A stretch of DNA of 64,000 bases from contig OX463820.1 of NCBI GenBank assembly GCA_949825045.1, positions 5,034,501 through 5,098,500 of the forward strand. The letters are read 5' to 3'. This document shows, in pieces, positions 21,391-33,493 of the stretch (position 1 is its first letter; every line of letters begins with the position of its first letter). Both the position numbers and the translations under genes were made by a program. The stretch comes from Argyresthia goedartella. Its lineage: Eukaryota; Arthropoda; Insecta; Lepidoptera; Argyresthiidae. Under the pieces are notes generated by a model. It was not told the DNA's origin and searched no databases. It saw nothing but the letters and a program-made list of their open reading frames with translations.

Positions 21391-22509
21391 TTACACCATT
21401 AATTTATCAATACAATCTTTATCCTTGATCCACAATATTTTAGACGTGCTTGTTTTCCTAGCCAAAATACGACCCCTGCTGACCCATACAAACTTGAAGT
21501 CGGTTGCTGTGGCTTTTAGTCTAGTCAAAATCTGTAGTTCTCGGTTTGATGGGGATAGATGTTCTGAGACGAATACATCCTTCTTGTCTCCTGCTATGCC
21601 AAGATGATGGGAGCCAAGCTTGTCCTTCGGGTTGGCTTTGTTGTAGGTCTTAACAGCTACTATCAAGGAGTCGCGCAGAAGCGGAGTGGCAAGCTTCGCT
21701 ACAATGGAGCGAGGGCGTAGGCTGTCCTGTTTTGATTTAGCAATCCTGGTGCAGAGATGTATGTCACTCGCATTAATGTCGCACGATACAACTTTGGCTA
21801 ATTGCTGAATAAGTACTACCGGGTTTTCAGACTTGAATTCTGGGACGCATTGGACCTCGATGTTTGCAGCTCGAGCGTGCTGCTCCATTTCCATAACACG
21901 AATGTGCAGGTCTCTCGTAGTAAACTTCAGGGTTTCATTTTCTTTCTGCAACTCAGCAATCTGTACAGTTTTCTTTTTAGAGTCCTCTTTCAACTCTTCA
22001 AATTGTGTATTGAAAAAATCTATTGCTTCTTTTATACCTGTGACTTCCTCCTTCATTTCTTTAAGCTCCTTCTTGAGACTGTTGAATTCCCTGCTCATGG
22101 TAGTCTTAATAACGCCGACAAGCTCCTTTTCCAGAAAAGTACGCAACTCGGACTGTACAATGCCTCTTAAGTCTTGTTGCGAGGAAGATTCCCCAAAGTC
22201 GCCGACAGTTCTATCACCTTTTTTGTTACATCCTGAAGATCCCCTGGGACCCTTGTTGACCCAGTTTGTGTCCAGTGAGCTGGTAGAACCGTCATGCGCT
22301 TGATGGCGTACAGGAGTCTGGTCATTGTTATTTTTCCGGAGTCCTCTGCAACAATCCGGACATATCCATGATTTTTTATTACTCAGCAGCTCATTGAAGT
22401 CCTGTACGCTCATAGACAAGCACTCGCGATGGTAGGCTGCAGAGCACTTACAGCAGCTCAGGCCAACATAGCATTGCAACAGGCATTGCACGACATCATT
22501 GTTTGACAC
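21391..22509 (-). CDS. LINE-3 ORF1: PHD-like finger plus coiled coil
   Basis: About 372 codons. The N terminus has a Cys/His cluster (CCKCSAAYHREC ... WICPDC) like a PHD finger, as found in ORF1 proteins of CR1-type LINEs. Residues about 120-215 form a Lys/Glu-rich coiled coil (EFNSLKKELKEMKEEV), and the C-terminal third resembles the RNA-binding part of LINE ORF1. The first in-frame codon I can place is GTG at 22509, with no ATG nearby, so the true start may be upstream or mutated. Likely role: RNA-binding chaperone of the LINE particle. Confidence 0.75.
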   Translation of the reverse strand: MSNNDVVQCLLQCYVGLSCCKCSAAYHRECLSMSVQDFNELLSNKKSWICPDCCRGLRKNNNDQTPVRHQAHDGSTSSLDTNWVNKGPRGSSGCNKKGDRTVGDFGESSSQQDLRGIVQSELRTFLEKELVGVIKTTMSREFNSLKKELKEMKEEVTGIKEAIDFFNTQFEELKEDSKKKTVQIAELQKENETLKFTTRDLHIRVMEMEQHARAANIEVQCVPEFKSENPVVLIQQLAKVVSCDINASDIHLCTRIAKSKQDSLRPRSIVAKLATPLLRDSLIVAVKTYNKANPKDKLGSHHLGIAGDKKDVFVSEHLSPSNRELQILTRLKATATDFKFVWVSRGRILARKTSTSKILWIKDKDCIDKLMV

Positions 22510-22789
22510 TTGGTAAGATGTTGCGTGGTTTGGAACGTAAATGCTTGAGCCGAGCTGTCAAAGCGTTGATGAGTCAATATTGTCCGTTTTCTTCACAACT
22601 GTTTAGCAAGATAACACAGTCAATACTCCAGCTAGATGAAAGCTGATTACACACCAATGGAGAAATAATTGTATATCACTGATTAACGTAAAAATTTGAT
22701 TGGATAATACACTTTAAACTATTTTTGTGACGAAATTACTTGCGACGAAATGTAAACAATCCTTTTCTGTACGCGGTTGCGTTCCGAAA

Positions 22790-24248
22790 TTCTTTCTTAT
22801 GTCATGTATTTTAGAGCCCACTAGATTTACACTTACCAGCCAAACTTGCTTAGATAACGTTTTTTGTGACTGTGCATTCACATGTAAAAGTGTAATTAAC
22901 TGCTTACCTTCCGATCACAGTGGTCAAACAGTTTCATTCCCAATTGCTATTGAGGATAAGACTGGTCCATCATTTTATAGGCCTATTACATCCCATAGAC
23001 TAGAGACATATACGAAAAACTTAAATATAAATTTGCCAGTACCGGATTTTAATGAACAGAACCCAAACAAAATCTACTCAGACTTCTTCAACATTATTCA
23101 GACAGAATGCAATAAAGTTTTTAAATTAAAGAAAGTCAGTGACTACAACGGTAAATCGAAATTAAATGACTGGGCAACGTTTGGAATTCGTAAAAGTAGA
23201 GTTCTCTTGTATGACCTTTATGATCAAAAAACCTATAAGTTTGATCGAAAATTTCATGACTATGTTAAAAAATATTCCAAAACTTTCAAGTTGGTTTGTA
23301 GGACTGCAAAAACTTTACAAATTAATAGAAAAATTCAAAATTCAAATAATAGAATGAAAACAGTTTGGCAAATAATAAACCGTGAAACTGGCAAAGTTAT
23401 ACCAAGGGACAATGATTTCTGCCTAAAGATAGGTGATGATGTTGTTAAATCCAGCGATGATGTTGCTCGAGCTTTTGAAACATTCTTCACCAATGTACCC
23501 CTACTCACAACAGAAATTCGTCTAAATTCATCTCCATATGAAGCAGAGACTTTATTAAAAAATAACACGAGCGTCAGTAAGGTATATTTAAAATTTCATC
23601 ATGTATATCCCCAGGACATTGTCAAAACGTTTAAATTACTTAACTTAAAAATACGGAAGACCTGTGGGGTATATCAGTCAAAGTCATTGGTTCAGTAATT
23701 CTAGTTATAGCCCCACATTTAGCTTATATATTCAATAAATGTGTTGACGATGGGGCTTTCCCAGACCTCATGAAACACAGTAAACTGATACCTCTATTCA
23801 AGTCGGGAGATAAGGGTGATCGTTCAAATTTCAGACCAATATCTGTTCTTCCAACACTAAGTAAAATATTTGAAAAGATTATACTCAATCAAATGCTCTC
23901 ACACTTCAACCGTACCAAACAACTCCACGCCAAACAATACGGTTTCACTAGGGGTAAATCGACTACGGATGCAGGTATTACCATTATATCTCATATTTAT
24001 TCTGCATGGGAGGCCGCACAGGATGCTATCGGAGTTTTTTGCGACCTGTCGAAGGCATTTGATTGTGTTGATCATAATACGCTATTAATTAATTTAAATC
24101 ATTACGGAGTTCGAAATAAAGCGTTGGATCTACTAAGATCATACCTAAGCAATAGAATTCAAAAGGCAGAAGTTAACGGCGTTAAATCTGATGGATCGGG
24201 TGTAAAAATTGGCGTTCCACAAGGTTCCGTATTAGGTCCTTTCTTGTT
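22790..24248 (+). pseudogene. LINE-X middle: end of endonuclease and RT first half
   Basis: Starts at the last endonuclease block (EPTRFTL, then SDHSG for the catalytic His). A linker follows, then the RT fingers and palm: LIPLFKSGDKGD, NFRPISVLPT, YGFTRGKSTTDA, DLSKAFDCVDH and GVPQGSVLGP. A frameshift near 23695 splits it. It is cut at TTCTTGTT by LINE-Y and resumes at 25814. Confidence 0.82.
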
Positions 24249-25813
24249 AGCAATAATAGCAATAATCCTTTATTGCACAGAAAACACAGTGGAAATTACA
24301 ACAGAAACAGTATGCAAAGGTGAGCTTATTTCTAAAAAGAAATTTCTTACAGCTAACCTGTGAAGAAAAGAGAAAAATAAAATATAGACAGGTAGTCCTA
24401 GTGTACAAATAAGAGTTAAAAGAAATAAATAAAATAAATATGCTATCAAATAAATCACAATACACCCTACGTAATTACTATAAAATAAATAAATAGAATA
24501 CAATAAATAAATAGATATACATAAATACTATGAGATACCCACTATTCGGAAGAGAGGAGATGCTGTTTCAATTTTTTCTTGAAAGTGACCAAGGATTTGC
24601 AATCCCTTATAGCGCAAGGAAGTGCATTCCACAAACGTATTGCCCTTAACCTAAACGAGTGCTCGTAAGCAACAGTGTTGTGCTGAGGAATTGACAAAAG
24701 TGACACCGTGTGAGATCTCCGAAGTCTATCCCCTGAGAAAAGATACTCAAAACGTTCACGAAGATATGCAGGGTAGCACGGATTTCTCAAAATATTGAAG
24801 AGGAAGGAGAGAATGTGCATATCACGACGAAGTCGGATCGGGAGCCAGCCTAATTCCCTACGATATTGGGACACGTGGTCGTACTTACGAAGTCCGAAAA
24901 TAAACCGAATCCCGAGATTTTGGAGTCGCTCGAGTTTGTTCAGTAGATCTTCGTTCGCACTGGCCCAGCAAACATCGGCGTAGTCTATTAAAGGCAGAAG
25001 AAGGGTCTGAGCTTGCATGATTTTAGTCTGCCTAGGCAGGAAGATCTGCAAACGCCGAAGAGAATGAAAGGATGCAAAGACTCGTCTGCTGACCTCACAA
25101 ACATGGGGCGACCAGGATAATAGATTGTCAAAAACAACGCCAAGATTTTTGGCTTTCTCGCTATACTTGACAATGGTACCGTCAAATAGAACGGGATCAA
25201 CGGACTTATTCTGCAATAAATCAAGTAAGTGCCGTGTACCTAGTATCATCACCTGAGACTTGTCCGGGTTGACTAATAGCCCATACGAAAGAGACCATTT
25301 CCTGATGTTGTCGAGGTCAGCATTCAAAGCCTCAACAGTCGAAGTCAGATCACACAGGGGAAAATGCCGATAAATTTGAAGGTCATCTGCATAAAGATGA
25401 TACGAGGAAGACAATACATCCGAGATGGAATGGATGTAAACTGAGAAGAGAAGAGGGGAAAGGATGCCACCCTGCGGAACACCTGTAGAGAGCTTGCACC
25501 ATTCTGTAGTGACCTCTTCAGACTTGATGCGCTGCTGGCGGTCTCTCAAGTAAGAGTCAAACCAGCGAGCCGAGTGTGAAGAGACGTTAAGCGATTTTAA
25601 GATTTCAACAAGTATATCGAAGTCGACGCAGTTGAAGGCGCTGCTAAAGTCTAGGAGAGTCAGGACTGTCAGCTGCTTCTTATCCATTGCCAGTTGGATA
25701 TCGTCAGTTACCTTGAGCAGTGCTGTGGTGGTGCTATGCCCCGGTCTAAAACCAGACTGAAAAGGGTTCAGTAAATTCATGGAGGAAAGGTACGAGGACA
25801 GCTGGGTGTGTGG
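24249..25813 (-). mobile_element. LINE-Y, 5'-truncated LINE inserted in the LINE-X RT
   Basis: CTTGTT at 24243-24248 and 25814-25819 is the target duplication. Excising 24249-25819 restores the LINE-X RT frame. The 3' tail (left end) is a tandem repeat of ATTATTGCT. About 1.56 kb of the 3' part is kept. Confidence 0.88.
24542..25813 (-). CDS. LINE-Y reverse transcriptase, C-terminal 423 residues
   Basis: Uninterrupted from the insertion border to TAG at 24542. Contains GFRPGHSTTT, LDFSSAFNCVDF, GVPQGGILSPLLF and catalytic YADDLQIY (about 25390). The C-terminal region has the Trp/Cys-rich IDYADVCW block and the FGLRKYDHVS block common in CR1/L2/Jockey-type RT. The frame is intact, but the endonuclease and promoter are missing, so it is dead on arrival. 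Confidence 0.85.
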   Translation of the reverse strand, partial: PHTQLSSYLSSMNLLNPFQSGFRPGHSTTTALLKVTDDIQLAMDKKQLTVLTLLDFSSAFNCVDFDILVEILKSLNVSSHSARWFDSYLRDRQQRIKSEEVTTEWCKLSTGVPQGGILSPLLFSVYIHSISDVLSSSYHLYADDLQIYRHFPLCDLTSTVEALNADLDNIRKWSLSYGLLVNPDKSQVMILGTRHLLDLLQNKSVDPVLFDGTIVKYSEKAKNLGVVFDNLLSWSPHVCEVSRRVFASFHSLRRLQIFLPRQTKIMQAQTLLLPLIDYADVCWASANEDLLNKLERLQNLGIRFIFGLRKYDHVSQYRRELGWLPIRLRRDMHILSFLFNILRNPCYPAYLRERFEYLFSGDRLRRSHTVSLLSIPQHNTVAYEHSFRLRAIRLWNALPCAIRDCKSLVTFKKKLKQHLLSSE

Positions 25814-26711
25814 CTTGTTCCTGGTATATATTAACGATCTGCCTTTCATGGTGGAGAAATTAACTGACATAGTGTTATTTGCTGATGATACTTCAATGGT
25901 CTTCAAAATTGAAAGACAAAAAGCAGATTTTGATGATGTTAATGGTGTATTGTCTTTAACCTTGAATTGGTTGACAGTTAATAATTTATTGTTAAACGCT
26001 GGTAAAACCAAGTGTATCAAATTCTCACTTCCAAATGTCAGGCAAATTGAGACCAGTTTAGTGTTAGACAACAGCACGTTAAAATTAGTAAATGATACGA
26101 AGTTTCTTGGAATAACCATTGATAGCAAATTGCAGTGGGGACCCCACATATATAAATTGACTGGTAAATTAAGTTCTGCGGCTTACGCTGTTAGGAACAT
26201 CAGACAAAGCACGGATGTGGCTACATCTAGGCTAGTATATTTTAGTTACTTTCATAGTGTGATGTCCTATGGTATCTTGTTGTGGGGGAAAGCAGCGGAT
26301 ATTCAAACTATTTTTATTTTACAGAAAAGAACTATTCGAGCAATTTATAATTTAAAACAAACAGACTCCTTAACAGAGCTTTTTAAAGAAATTGAGATAC
26401 TAACAGTAGCTAGTCAATTTATTTTCGAAAATATAATATATGTACGCAAGAACCTTACAACATTTTCCAAACTTAGCGATAGCTGTAATGTTAACCTAAG
26501 AAATAATCACAGACTGTGTGCGCCCCGATTTAGACTCGCGAAGGTTAGCAATTCTTTCAAGGGTCAGTGTATTCTCTACTATAATAAAATACCTCTGGCG
26601 ATTTTGAAATTGCCATTTAAGCAATTTAAAAAGCATGTTAAAGCGACTTTGTCAAAAAAGGGATATTACAATGTTCAAGATTACTTAAATGTAAGGACTG
26701 TATGGGGTTAA
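25814..26711 (+). pseudogene. LINE-X RT second half to C terminus
   Basis: Resumes with LFLVYINDLPF and catalytic FADDTSMVFK (about 25880-25910), then the thumb and C-terminal region to TAA at 26709-26711. Open along its whole length and very similar in layout to LINE-Z (56822-58213), including C-terminal KKGYYxVxDYL. Confidence 0.85.
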
Positions 26712-26844
26712 TCTAGCTCAACACAGGCCTTGCTGTTAATAATTTTGTATTTATTTATTCCTGCTTATTAATCATAATAATTAAATTATTCATATTTGTA
26801 ATAGTTAAGCACAACCTATTTTTAAAAGAGATCTAAAAATCAAT

Positions 26845-26878
26845 CTGTGGGAGTTTCTACGCCCTACTTCTCCCACAG
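26845..26878 (+). repeat. 3' UTR hairpin of LINE-X
   Basis: Nine-base-pair stem CTGTGGGAG with CTCCCACAG, 16-base loop. LINE-Z has CTGTGGAG with CTCCACAG (56693-56726), one pair shorter on both sides. A hairpin near the 3' end is where LINE reverse transcriptases often recognise their RNA. Confidence 0.7.
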
Positions 26879-26962
26879 TGGTCCAATGTAGAGAAGAGGC
26901 AAAATTGACGTTTGCTAAGTATATGTAAATATCTACAGTAATACAGTACTTTGACTTTGACT

Positions 26963-27112
26963 TTATTGTGAACGCGTCGCTCATGGGCTTGTATGTGTCT
27001 AATCATCTAATGTATTCTTCTTCCTGAAGAACCTCACAGTATATGAGCACAGTAATGATCTATCATTACATTCATAGAAAGGTAAGCTATAGTTATTAAT
27101 TATAATCTTTGG
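26963..27112 (+). repeat. Repeat R, copy 1, right part
   Basis: Continues R after LINE-X. Matches the reverse complement of 56424-56579 (TTATTGTGAACGCGTCGCTC, then CTAATGTATT and AAGAACCTCACA) until ATTATAATCTTT, where the two copies part. Confidence 0.75.
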
Positions 27113-28640
27113 CTGAGTAATTCAACATTGAGTTATGTGTCATTATAACTTCGTATTTTTTTCTGACTTTTAACTATTGGGGCCGTGATGTCCACCCACG
27201 AATTGCATGTCAGAGGACACCTCTTATCTAGAGATGAATTATGAACCATACTGGAACAAAACCATATTTGGATGGGCTTACCTGTTAATGATGAGAGATT
27301 GCTTACCATCATCATAATCAGAATTTATCCATCATCATATTGCCTTTTAAGTACTTTACTCTAAAATATTTTATATTTCACCAGAGTTTCGCCTGCGGTT
27401 GGGGCTCCTACATTACTGCTATCCCAGACCTTGGTGACAGAGGAAGCTGAGACGTGGAGAACACCGCACGCAAGTGATAAATCGATGATAGAGTAGCTAA
27501 AATGTTTGTGAAATGAAATAGAGAAGCAAAAGAGGGGGGCATAGTGTATAAAAGGAAATGATGAGGCAACATTAGTTTAGAATTTGTGAGACAAGAGATC
27601 GCATACCATTACTAAAAATGTGTGGAATACTACATGCCTCAGAAATGGAGTGGAGTAAATTATTGTTTATTTGTATTAACATCAATTACATGAAGTGTTG
27701 TGTATAGGTTCTTAATTATGAATTATTAATGAAGCATATTTGTTTAATTTATTTACTAGAAAGAGGCAGGCCACACGATGTGGTGTCATAGAAAATAAAA
27801 CGAGACGGCGGGGTGGGGGTTGGAGGGGGAGCACACCCATACAATTCCCATAGCGCAAAGGCACAGCACCTCATCATATGGTCCGATGGCATTCATAGTC
27901 TTCTCTTAGTTGTACAATGCCCGACCTTCCACCATAGGCTTCCGTGACGTTAATTAACCGTTTATTAAGATCTACTGAACAAACTCGAACAACTTCAGAA
28001 TCGATCGTTCGATCTTGTACGAAAAGAGACAGTCCCACTCTTTTCGCTTCAAAAATCGGGTAAAAGAGCTCTTCCTCTCTCTTTTGTGATAGTTGTAGTA
28101 TGTATATTATTATTATATGTAAGCTATATGTACAGGTTTATGTACGTATTGGTACTTATTTTGTAGTTTGATATACATGAGTATGTATTTTATTTTATTT
28201 ATTTATTTTATAGATGATAACAATAATAATAATAATAATAATAATTATAATGATTTATTCAGTACAATTCCCACAGTACTTGTTATATTTATTACATAAT
28301 AATTATAACAATGGGTGAGACACAACTCCCTAAAGAAGGCTGAACCCTGTGTTTTAGGATGAGTAGGGCCCTCTTCCCGCAGAGCAACATTGCGGTACTT
28401 AACAAGTTTTTTTATATTGTTGACATTAAAAGTAGAAAATCAAGCAAAAAGTTACAATAGAAATTAGGAATTAGAAATTACAAAAAACATTATGTGAGAG
28501 TTTGAGTGTTTGTTGTGTATGGAGAAGATGTATGTGTAGTGTATGTAAGTATTTCAGTGTAGTGAGTAGTGAATGTTATTGTACATCTATAACTTTATCC
28601 TCATTCTATTATTTCAAATTTTAAGTTATTTATTAAATTA
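27113..28640. other. 1.5 kb without recognisable gene
   Basis: AT-rich sequence with no convincing frame. A 60-codon reverse frame at 27133-27315 has no features. There is a purine-rich GGGGTGGGGGTTGGAGGGGG run near 27815. I cannot assign it to an element family. Confidence 0.5.
28222..28246. repeat. AAT microsatellite
   Basis: About eight uninterrupted AAT/ATA units. A GT microsatellite lies at 28872-28889 within the LINE-W 3' UTR. Confidence 0.9.
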
Positions 28641-31600
28641 CGGCGTGATTTATTTATTTTTATTTATTTATCCATGTTTCACAGCAATTAAAATACAATA
28701 TTAATCAATAAGGAAAAGAAAATTTGAAATGCCAATTACCAAACAATACAAAAATAAAATAGAAATATAAGAACCTATCTATAGGAATAATAAAGTGAGT
28801 AAAGTAATAAACTTAGTTCAAACTGGTATGACTATATGGTGAACTGCTGACTGAATGGTGTATGAGGCTGCGTGTGTGTGTGTGTGTGTTTATGTGTGGT
28901 ATCGAGTTCCGATGGGAAATAGTAAAAGTAATTCTAAGATAATGTCATGAGAAAATCAATATAATAACTAAGTTAGGAGGGGTGACGAAGTCGAATATTT
29001 CCTAACTTCCGACAAAAAGTAAGGGCAGCGATTAAATAAAAATATATCCAGCTCTGGGAAACGCTCCTCATAAATATTGATGCTCCTATTGAAGGGTGAG
29101 TAAGAGGCGTAATTGGCGCGCGTGCACGCATGGTGCAGCACTGCAGGCACACGTCCGTGCCGGCGTGCGCGCACAGGGGCGACGCGCAGCAGCACTCTGC
29201 TCACCAGTTCGCTGCTGTCGATGCCCGCGTGAATCACGCCGTGAAGTAACTTCAGATCCGCGAATAATCTTCTGTCCGCCAACGACACCAAGCTATGGTC
29301 ATGTAAACTGTCCCTGCCACTGGGGTTGCGGTAATCAAGCTCCCTGATAAATCTATTCTGCACCGACTCCAGTCAATCACTGTGCGTCGGGTATACTGGA
29401 GACCAGACAGGTGAGGCGTACTCTAACACACTGCGGACGTAGGCGAAGAAAAGCTGTTTAAAGGCTGGGGAAGACCGCAGTGGTTTGGAAGCACGATAAA
29501 CAAATCCTAGCATTTTGGTAGCCTTTAAAATAATGTGTTCGTAATGGGGTAAGAAAGTAAGTTTGCTATCCAAAATAACGCCAAGGTCTCTGATTTGTGC
29601 GACCCTCCCTATCTGCTGATTGTTTAAAACATAATTAAATTGTAGGTCAGATCGCTTTCTGGAGAAAGTGAGAGACTGGCATTTCATAGGGTTAACATCC
29701 AGGCTGTTTCGCTGGCAATAATCACCGAGCCTGTGCAGATCTTCCTGAAGATTGAGACAATCTGTCACGACCCCGACAGGCATAAAAAATTTGGTGTCGT
29801 CGCCATACATGAGAAATCGGGCGAATCTAAAGCATGTCGCGATGTCGTACAGGCAGACGTTAAAGAGAAGCGGACCAAGATGTGAGCCTTGTGGCACACC
29901 TGAAAGGATGGGAGCGAAGCGGGAATGATGGACCAATACGGACAGCCTGACTACGATTCCTGAGATAGGACTCAAACCATCTGAGGAGATCGCCGTGCAC
30001 ACCGATTTCAGAAAGTTTAAACATAATTATATCATGTCTTAGCCTGTCGAAGCATTTAGAGTAGTCGGTGTACACGGCATCCACCTGATAACCATTGTCC
30101 ATATGACCCGCCACCGAGTCAACAAACTCGACAAGGTTAGACACAGTCGAACGTTTCCGCATGAACCCGTGCTGTTCCGGTGGAATGCTGCGAGCTACAA
30201 TTGGGTAGATTTGGTCATGGACAATAAGTTCGAAAAGCTTGCTGAATACTGGCAACACAGACACAGGACGATAGTGTTCGGCGCTTAACTTAGAACCCCC
30301 CTTGTGGATCGGGACAATAAATGCTTTTTTTCCATTGGACAGGGAAAATGTTTTCTTTAAGTGATCTTTGCAATATAATGTAAAGTGGAAAAGCAAGTTG
30401 GTCTGCGCCGACGCGTAAAAATTGGTGGAATTCCATCGTGACCCGCACCCTTATTGGTATTAATCTTTTTTAAATATGTGTGGACCAAGTTCGTGGATAA
30501 TTCGATACTACCTAAATTGCTGGCAGAGTCTCGATCCGAGGATGGTGGCACTGGGCGGTTGCTTACATCACTGTAAACCGATAAGAAATATTCCAGGAAT
30601 ACATCGCAGGCTTCCTCTCCGTTGTTAGAGGTACGTGAGCGAAACGATAACCGGTAGCCCGTTATCACGCCTCATGTCCTTAGCGTAGCGCCAGAACCTT
30701 TTAGGATCGTGCGTGATGGCAGCGCTGCATTGCACAATGTAATTATTCCAGCACCGTCTTTGCATATTTTTGTGTCGCCTTCGGAGTATAGAAAAAGACT
30801 CATAATCCCGAGGATTACCTTTCTTCTTCCACAAGGTATGGAATTTATTTTTTTCTTTGATTATTTTTAAAAGTGGTCTGGAATACCAAATTGGGTAATT
30901 ATCGGGGGTACTATAAACGAAGGGCACATAATTATCAATAACAGAATTGAGCGTCGAATAGAAATAGTCGACCGCTTAGTCTAGATGTTTATTTTCAAAA
31001 AAGGCAAACCAATCCACGCTAGAGAGCTCCCGTAGTATCTCACCATAGTTTCCCTTTTTAAACCTAAACATTTTCCTAGGAGGATGGCGCATATAATTGA
31101 TGCCGAAGTTCACCAACTCAAGTTCCAATGCAGGGTGATGCGGCATGTCCTCACGTGTGAGGGGATCGGGCGCGCGGACTACATCTACTTCAGTATCGCT
31201 AAAGACAAGATCAAGCTGCCTATTATTACCGTTGAGTATGCTGCTATACAGAGTCCAGCCAGCTAGGTAGAGGCTGTCGAGCAGTTTCTACTGGTAAGTA
31301 TTGGCAGCACCGCAAGAATCCATACCGAAGCCAGATGACTTTGGGCTCCAGGTCACATCCGGGAGATTAAAATCCCTAACCAATAAATTGTAAAAGTGGT
31401 CGTCAGAAATAGAATTGTATATACACATATAATGTGACAACTTATCTAGTAATGTGTCGTGCTTGGTGCCAGCTCCGGGAAGATACGTGCAAATAATATG
31501 CAGGTCCCGAAAGGCTCGCAGGGCCCGTGCTTCTATAGAGACGTGGACAACCTCGAATGCCTCATGCGCGGGCGGCGCCGGTACACGGTGAGCGGCGAGC

Positions 31601-31729
31601 TCTCGCCGCGTGAGCAGCATCACCCCTCCGCCCACCATACCCCCCACGCGCCGTGACTCCCCACACGGACTCCGATCACAGATTAATAAAGAGTTAGGAA
31701 CAGATTGAACACTGTACATACACGTTCAA

Positions 31730-32395
31730 CTAAAAAGCGAACCTTGCTACAACGCAACAAAGTACTGTTCATGCGGTGTAGCGCTGCGCCCGCACTTCGA
31801 TTAATTACCTAAAAGTTGCCTCTCTTTCTGCCGCGTAACGCTATCCTCGTCTGAAGCGGCACGTGAAACTAAGGGTTGTCTCTTGTCACAAATAAAACTG
31901 AATATTTACTTACTAACTACGAACCACTTACTATTACTAGATTTGTGAATAACATTTATAATATAGGTAGTATAGGTAGGTACCTACCTAACCTTTTACA
32001 TAATGGCCGGAAATCCTATCGACAGTCAGTAGGACAGTGACCTTTAGTCATCTCTGCATGCAGTGACGAAACGGTTTGGTTGAGTAGTAGGCACGGCAAG
32101 GAAACGTACCTACTTATACTAGGTAATTACGTGCCGTAATTACCTAGTATAAGTAGGTACGTTTCCTTACCTTTCGTTGTCTTTCGGAAGTGAGAAAAAC
32201 GTCAGGCTTTTATTTTTAGAATTATTTAGGCATCCATATGAGATGCAATATCGAATAACCATTATTTTTAAACTACACGCGGGTAGCGGCGCGGGGCGCG
32301 AGAGCGAACACGCGCATACCGCTTGCCGGCTTGCAGCCTACTAAATTTTTTCCCGCTGGCGAGGTGCTTCGGAGACGCCTATGTACTTGTAGCTT
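31730..32395. other. Unassigned insertion inside the LINE-W endonuclease
   Basis: About 660 bp with no LINE-W homology separates two adjoining endonuclease segments. It contains GC-rich stretches (near 32280-32340), the lepidopteran-style motif GTAGGTACCTACC (31977-31990) and a 34-bp perfect palindrome (32098-32168). No coding frame or terminal repeats seen. Confidence 0.5.
32098..32168. repeat. Perfect fold-back palindrome, 34-bp arms
   Basis: 32098-32131 and 32135-32168 are exact reverse complements with a 3-base loop TGC. Not flanked by an obvious target duplication. Confidence 0.95.
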
Positions 32396-32635
32396 TGTAG
32401 GTAAGTTGCGGAGTGTCCCAGGCCTGCTCCGGTCGAGACGGTGGACATCGTACCGAGGATCACTAATTCACCATCAAAAACTCCGTCAACAAGATTGATT
32501 CCGCAGATAGCTACTATGTCATAATTGTGGTTCAATAGTCCCTGGATGAATTGAGTAGTTTTGCCCCTAATGCTTCGGGAGTTTTGTGAATAAACCTTTA
32601 GAGGGCTCATTTCGAGTAACAATTAACTTCGAAAT

Positions 32636-32990
32636 AAATAAGTTGATTGAACGCAATACAGAGATATTCGACTTCGTCAAACAAATAAACGTGAATAGGA
32701 ATTAGTGTGGTCTGTTGTGAGTGTGGTGTGATAATGTTAATTGAGGGTACATGCAAGAAACATAGGAGATTGAAATTGCAATACGCCGACATTGAAAGTG
32801 ATAGCAAAAATCATTTTTTACATCTGGGCAGTGATACCGAGAATGTTGATCGAACAGTGGTTCTCAACCTTAAGAATTTAGGTTTTGGCGAGTTCTCAAT
32901 GCGGCTAGTGACTGTAAGCTGTCTATTCTGATAGCCGGGTAGTTGTCGCCCTGTCGTACGAAGATCTTGGCATTTCGCGTCCAATAATGC
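32636..32990. other. Short unassigned stretch
   Basis: Lies between the LINE-W 5' end and the probable LINE-V 5' UTR. A 74-codon forward frame at 32707-32931 has no recognisable domain. Nothing else seen. Confidence 0.4.
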
Positions 32991-33493
32991 ATAAACCCGC
33001 TAGAGGGCGCCTTCAAGTAAACAAGCAATTCAAGCAGCTCCCGATTGAAAATTCATTTAATAATACTTTTAAGTGTCTAACTAAAGTGAAACTAGTGACA
33101 AACTGTGAGACTAAGTGACCTACAACTCTTATAGTGTTTTGGCGAACATTGAGACAATATTAGTGCTTTAATTCACCGAAAACAAAGATTGGCAAAGTTA
33201 TACATCAAATTCAAAAATAGTGGTATTTACCGTATAATTATACCGTTAAACAAAGTTTTGTGAAGTGTAAAACTATGAAACAAACAATTACTAATGCGGA
33301 AATGAAGTAACTAATATAAAATACATAATTTTATAATTGGGATCACCGATTAATAAGACCAGTAGCTCCATCTAGTTTACCTAAAAATCAAGTTACAGTT
33401 GCGCTATTCACCGATAGAGGTCGCTAGACACGCTAGTCATCACTAGAGGGCGTTACTAGTTCATAAGAAAGAAAGATCTAAAAATTGGAAATT

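Larger units (their letters stand above)
18118..22720 (-). mobile_element. LINE-3, nearly full-length CR1/Jockey-like LINE
   Basis: Minus strand, inserted in LINE-X. The 3' end is an A-rich AAATA tail at 18118-18150. ORF2 (18423-21347) and ORF1 (21391-22509) are both open. The right boundary lies between the ORF1 start and about 22790 and I could not define it; no target duplication was found. The best preserved LINE in the window. Confidence 0.85.
17282..26962 (+). mobile_element. LINE-X, long CR1/Jockey-like LINE split by LINE-3 and LINE-Y
   Basis: Three plus-strand blocks (17282-18117, about 22790-24248, 25814-26962) give, in order, the end of an ORF1, an AP endonuclease, reverse transcriptase and a 3' UTR with hairpin and TTTGAC tandem tail. 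It sits in repeat R with the 4-bp duplication TTAT (17278-17281 and 26963-26966). Frameshifts make it inactive. Its relatives here are LINE-Z and the 94-bp tail at 49549. Confidence 0.85.
28645..32625 (-). pseudogene. LINE-W, decayed LINE with endonuclease and RT
   Basis: Minus strand. Tail of ATTTATTT repeats at about 28645-28672. Reading from the right: endonuclease start (SPLKVYSQNSRSIRGK at about 32610), an unrelated insertion (31730-32395), the rest of the endonuclease with GGGVMLL and VRDFNLPDVTW (31290-31725), a linker, RT fingers (HGFMRKRSTVSNL), YTDYSKCFDRLRHD, GVPQGSHLGPLLF and catalytic-site YGDD instead of YADD (about 29800), then the C terminus to 28968. Multiple frameshifts and stops (near 29372, 29900, 30380, 30640, 30930) make it a fossil. 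It is close to LINE-3 in motif wording. Confidence 0.82.

Noticed and set aside
27133..27315. 60-codon minus-strand frame
   Set aside because: Length expected by chance in this region; no features.
32707..32931. 74-codon forward frame
   Set aside because: Lies in sequence preceding LINE-V, with no domain or family match recognised.
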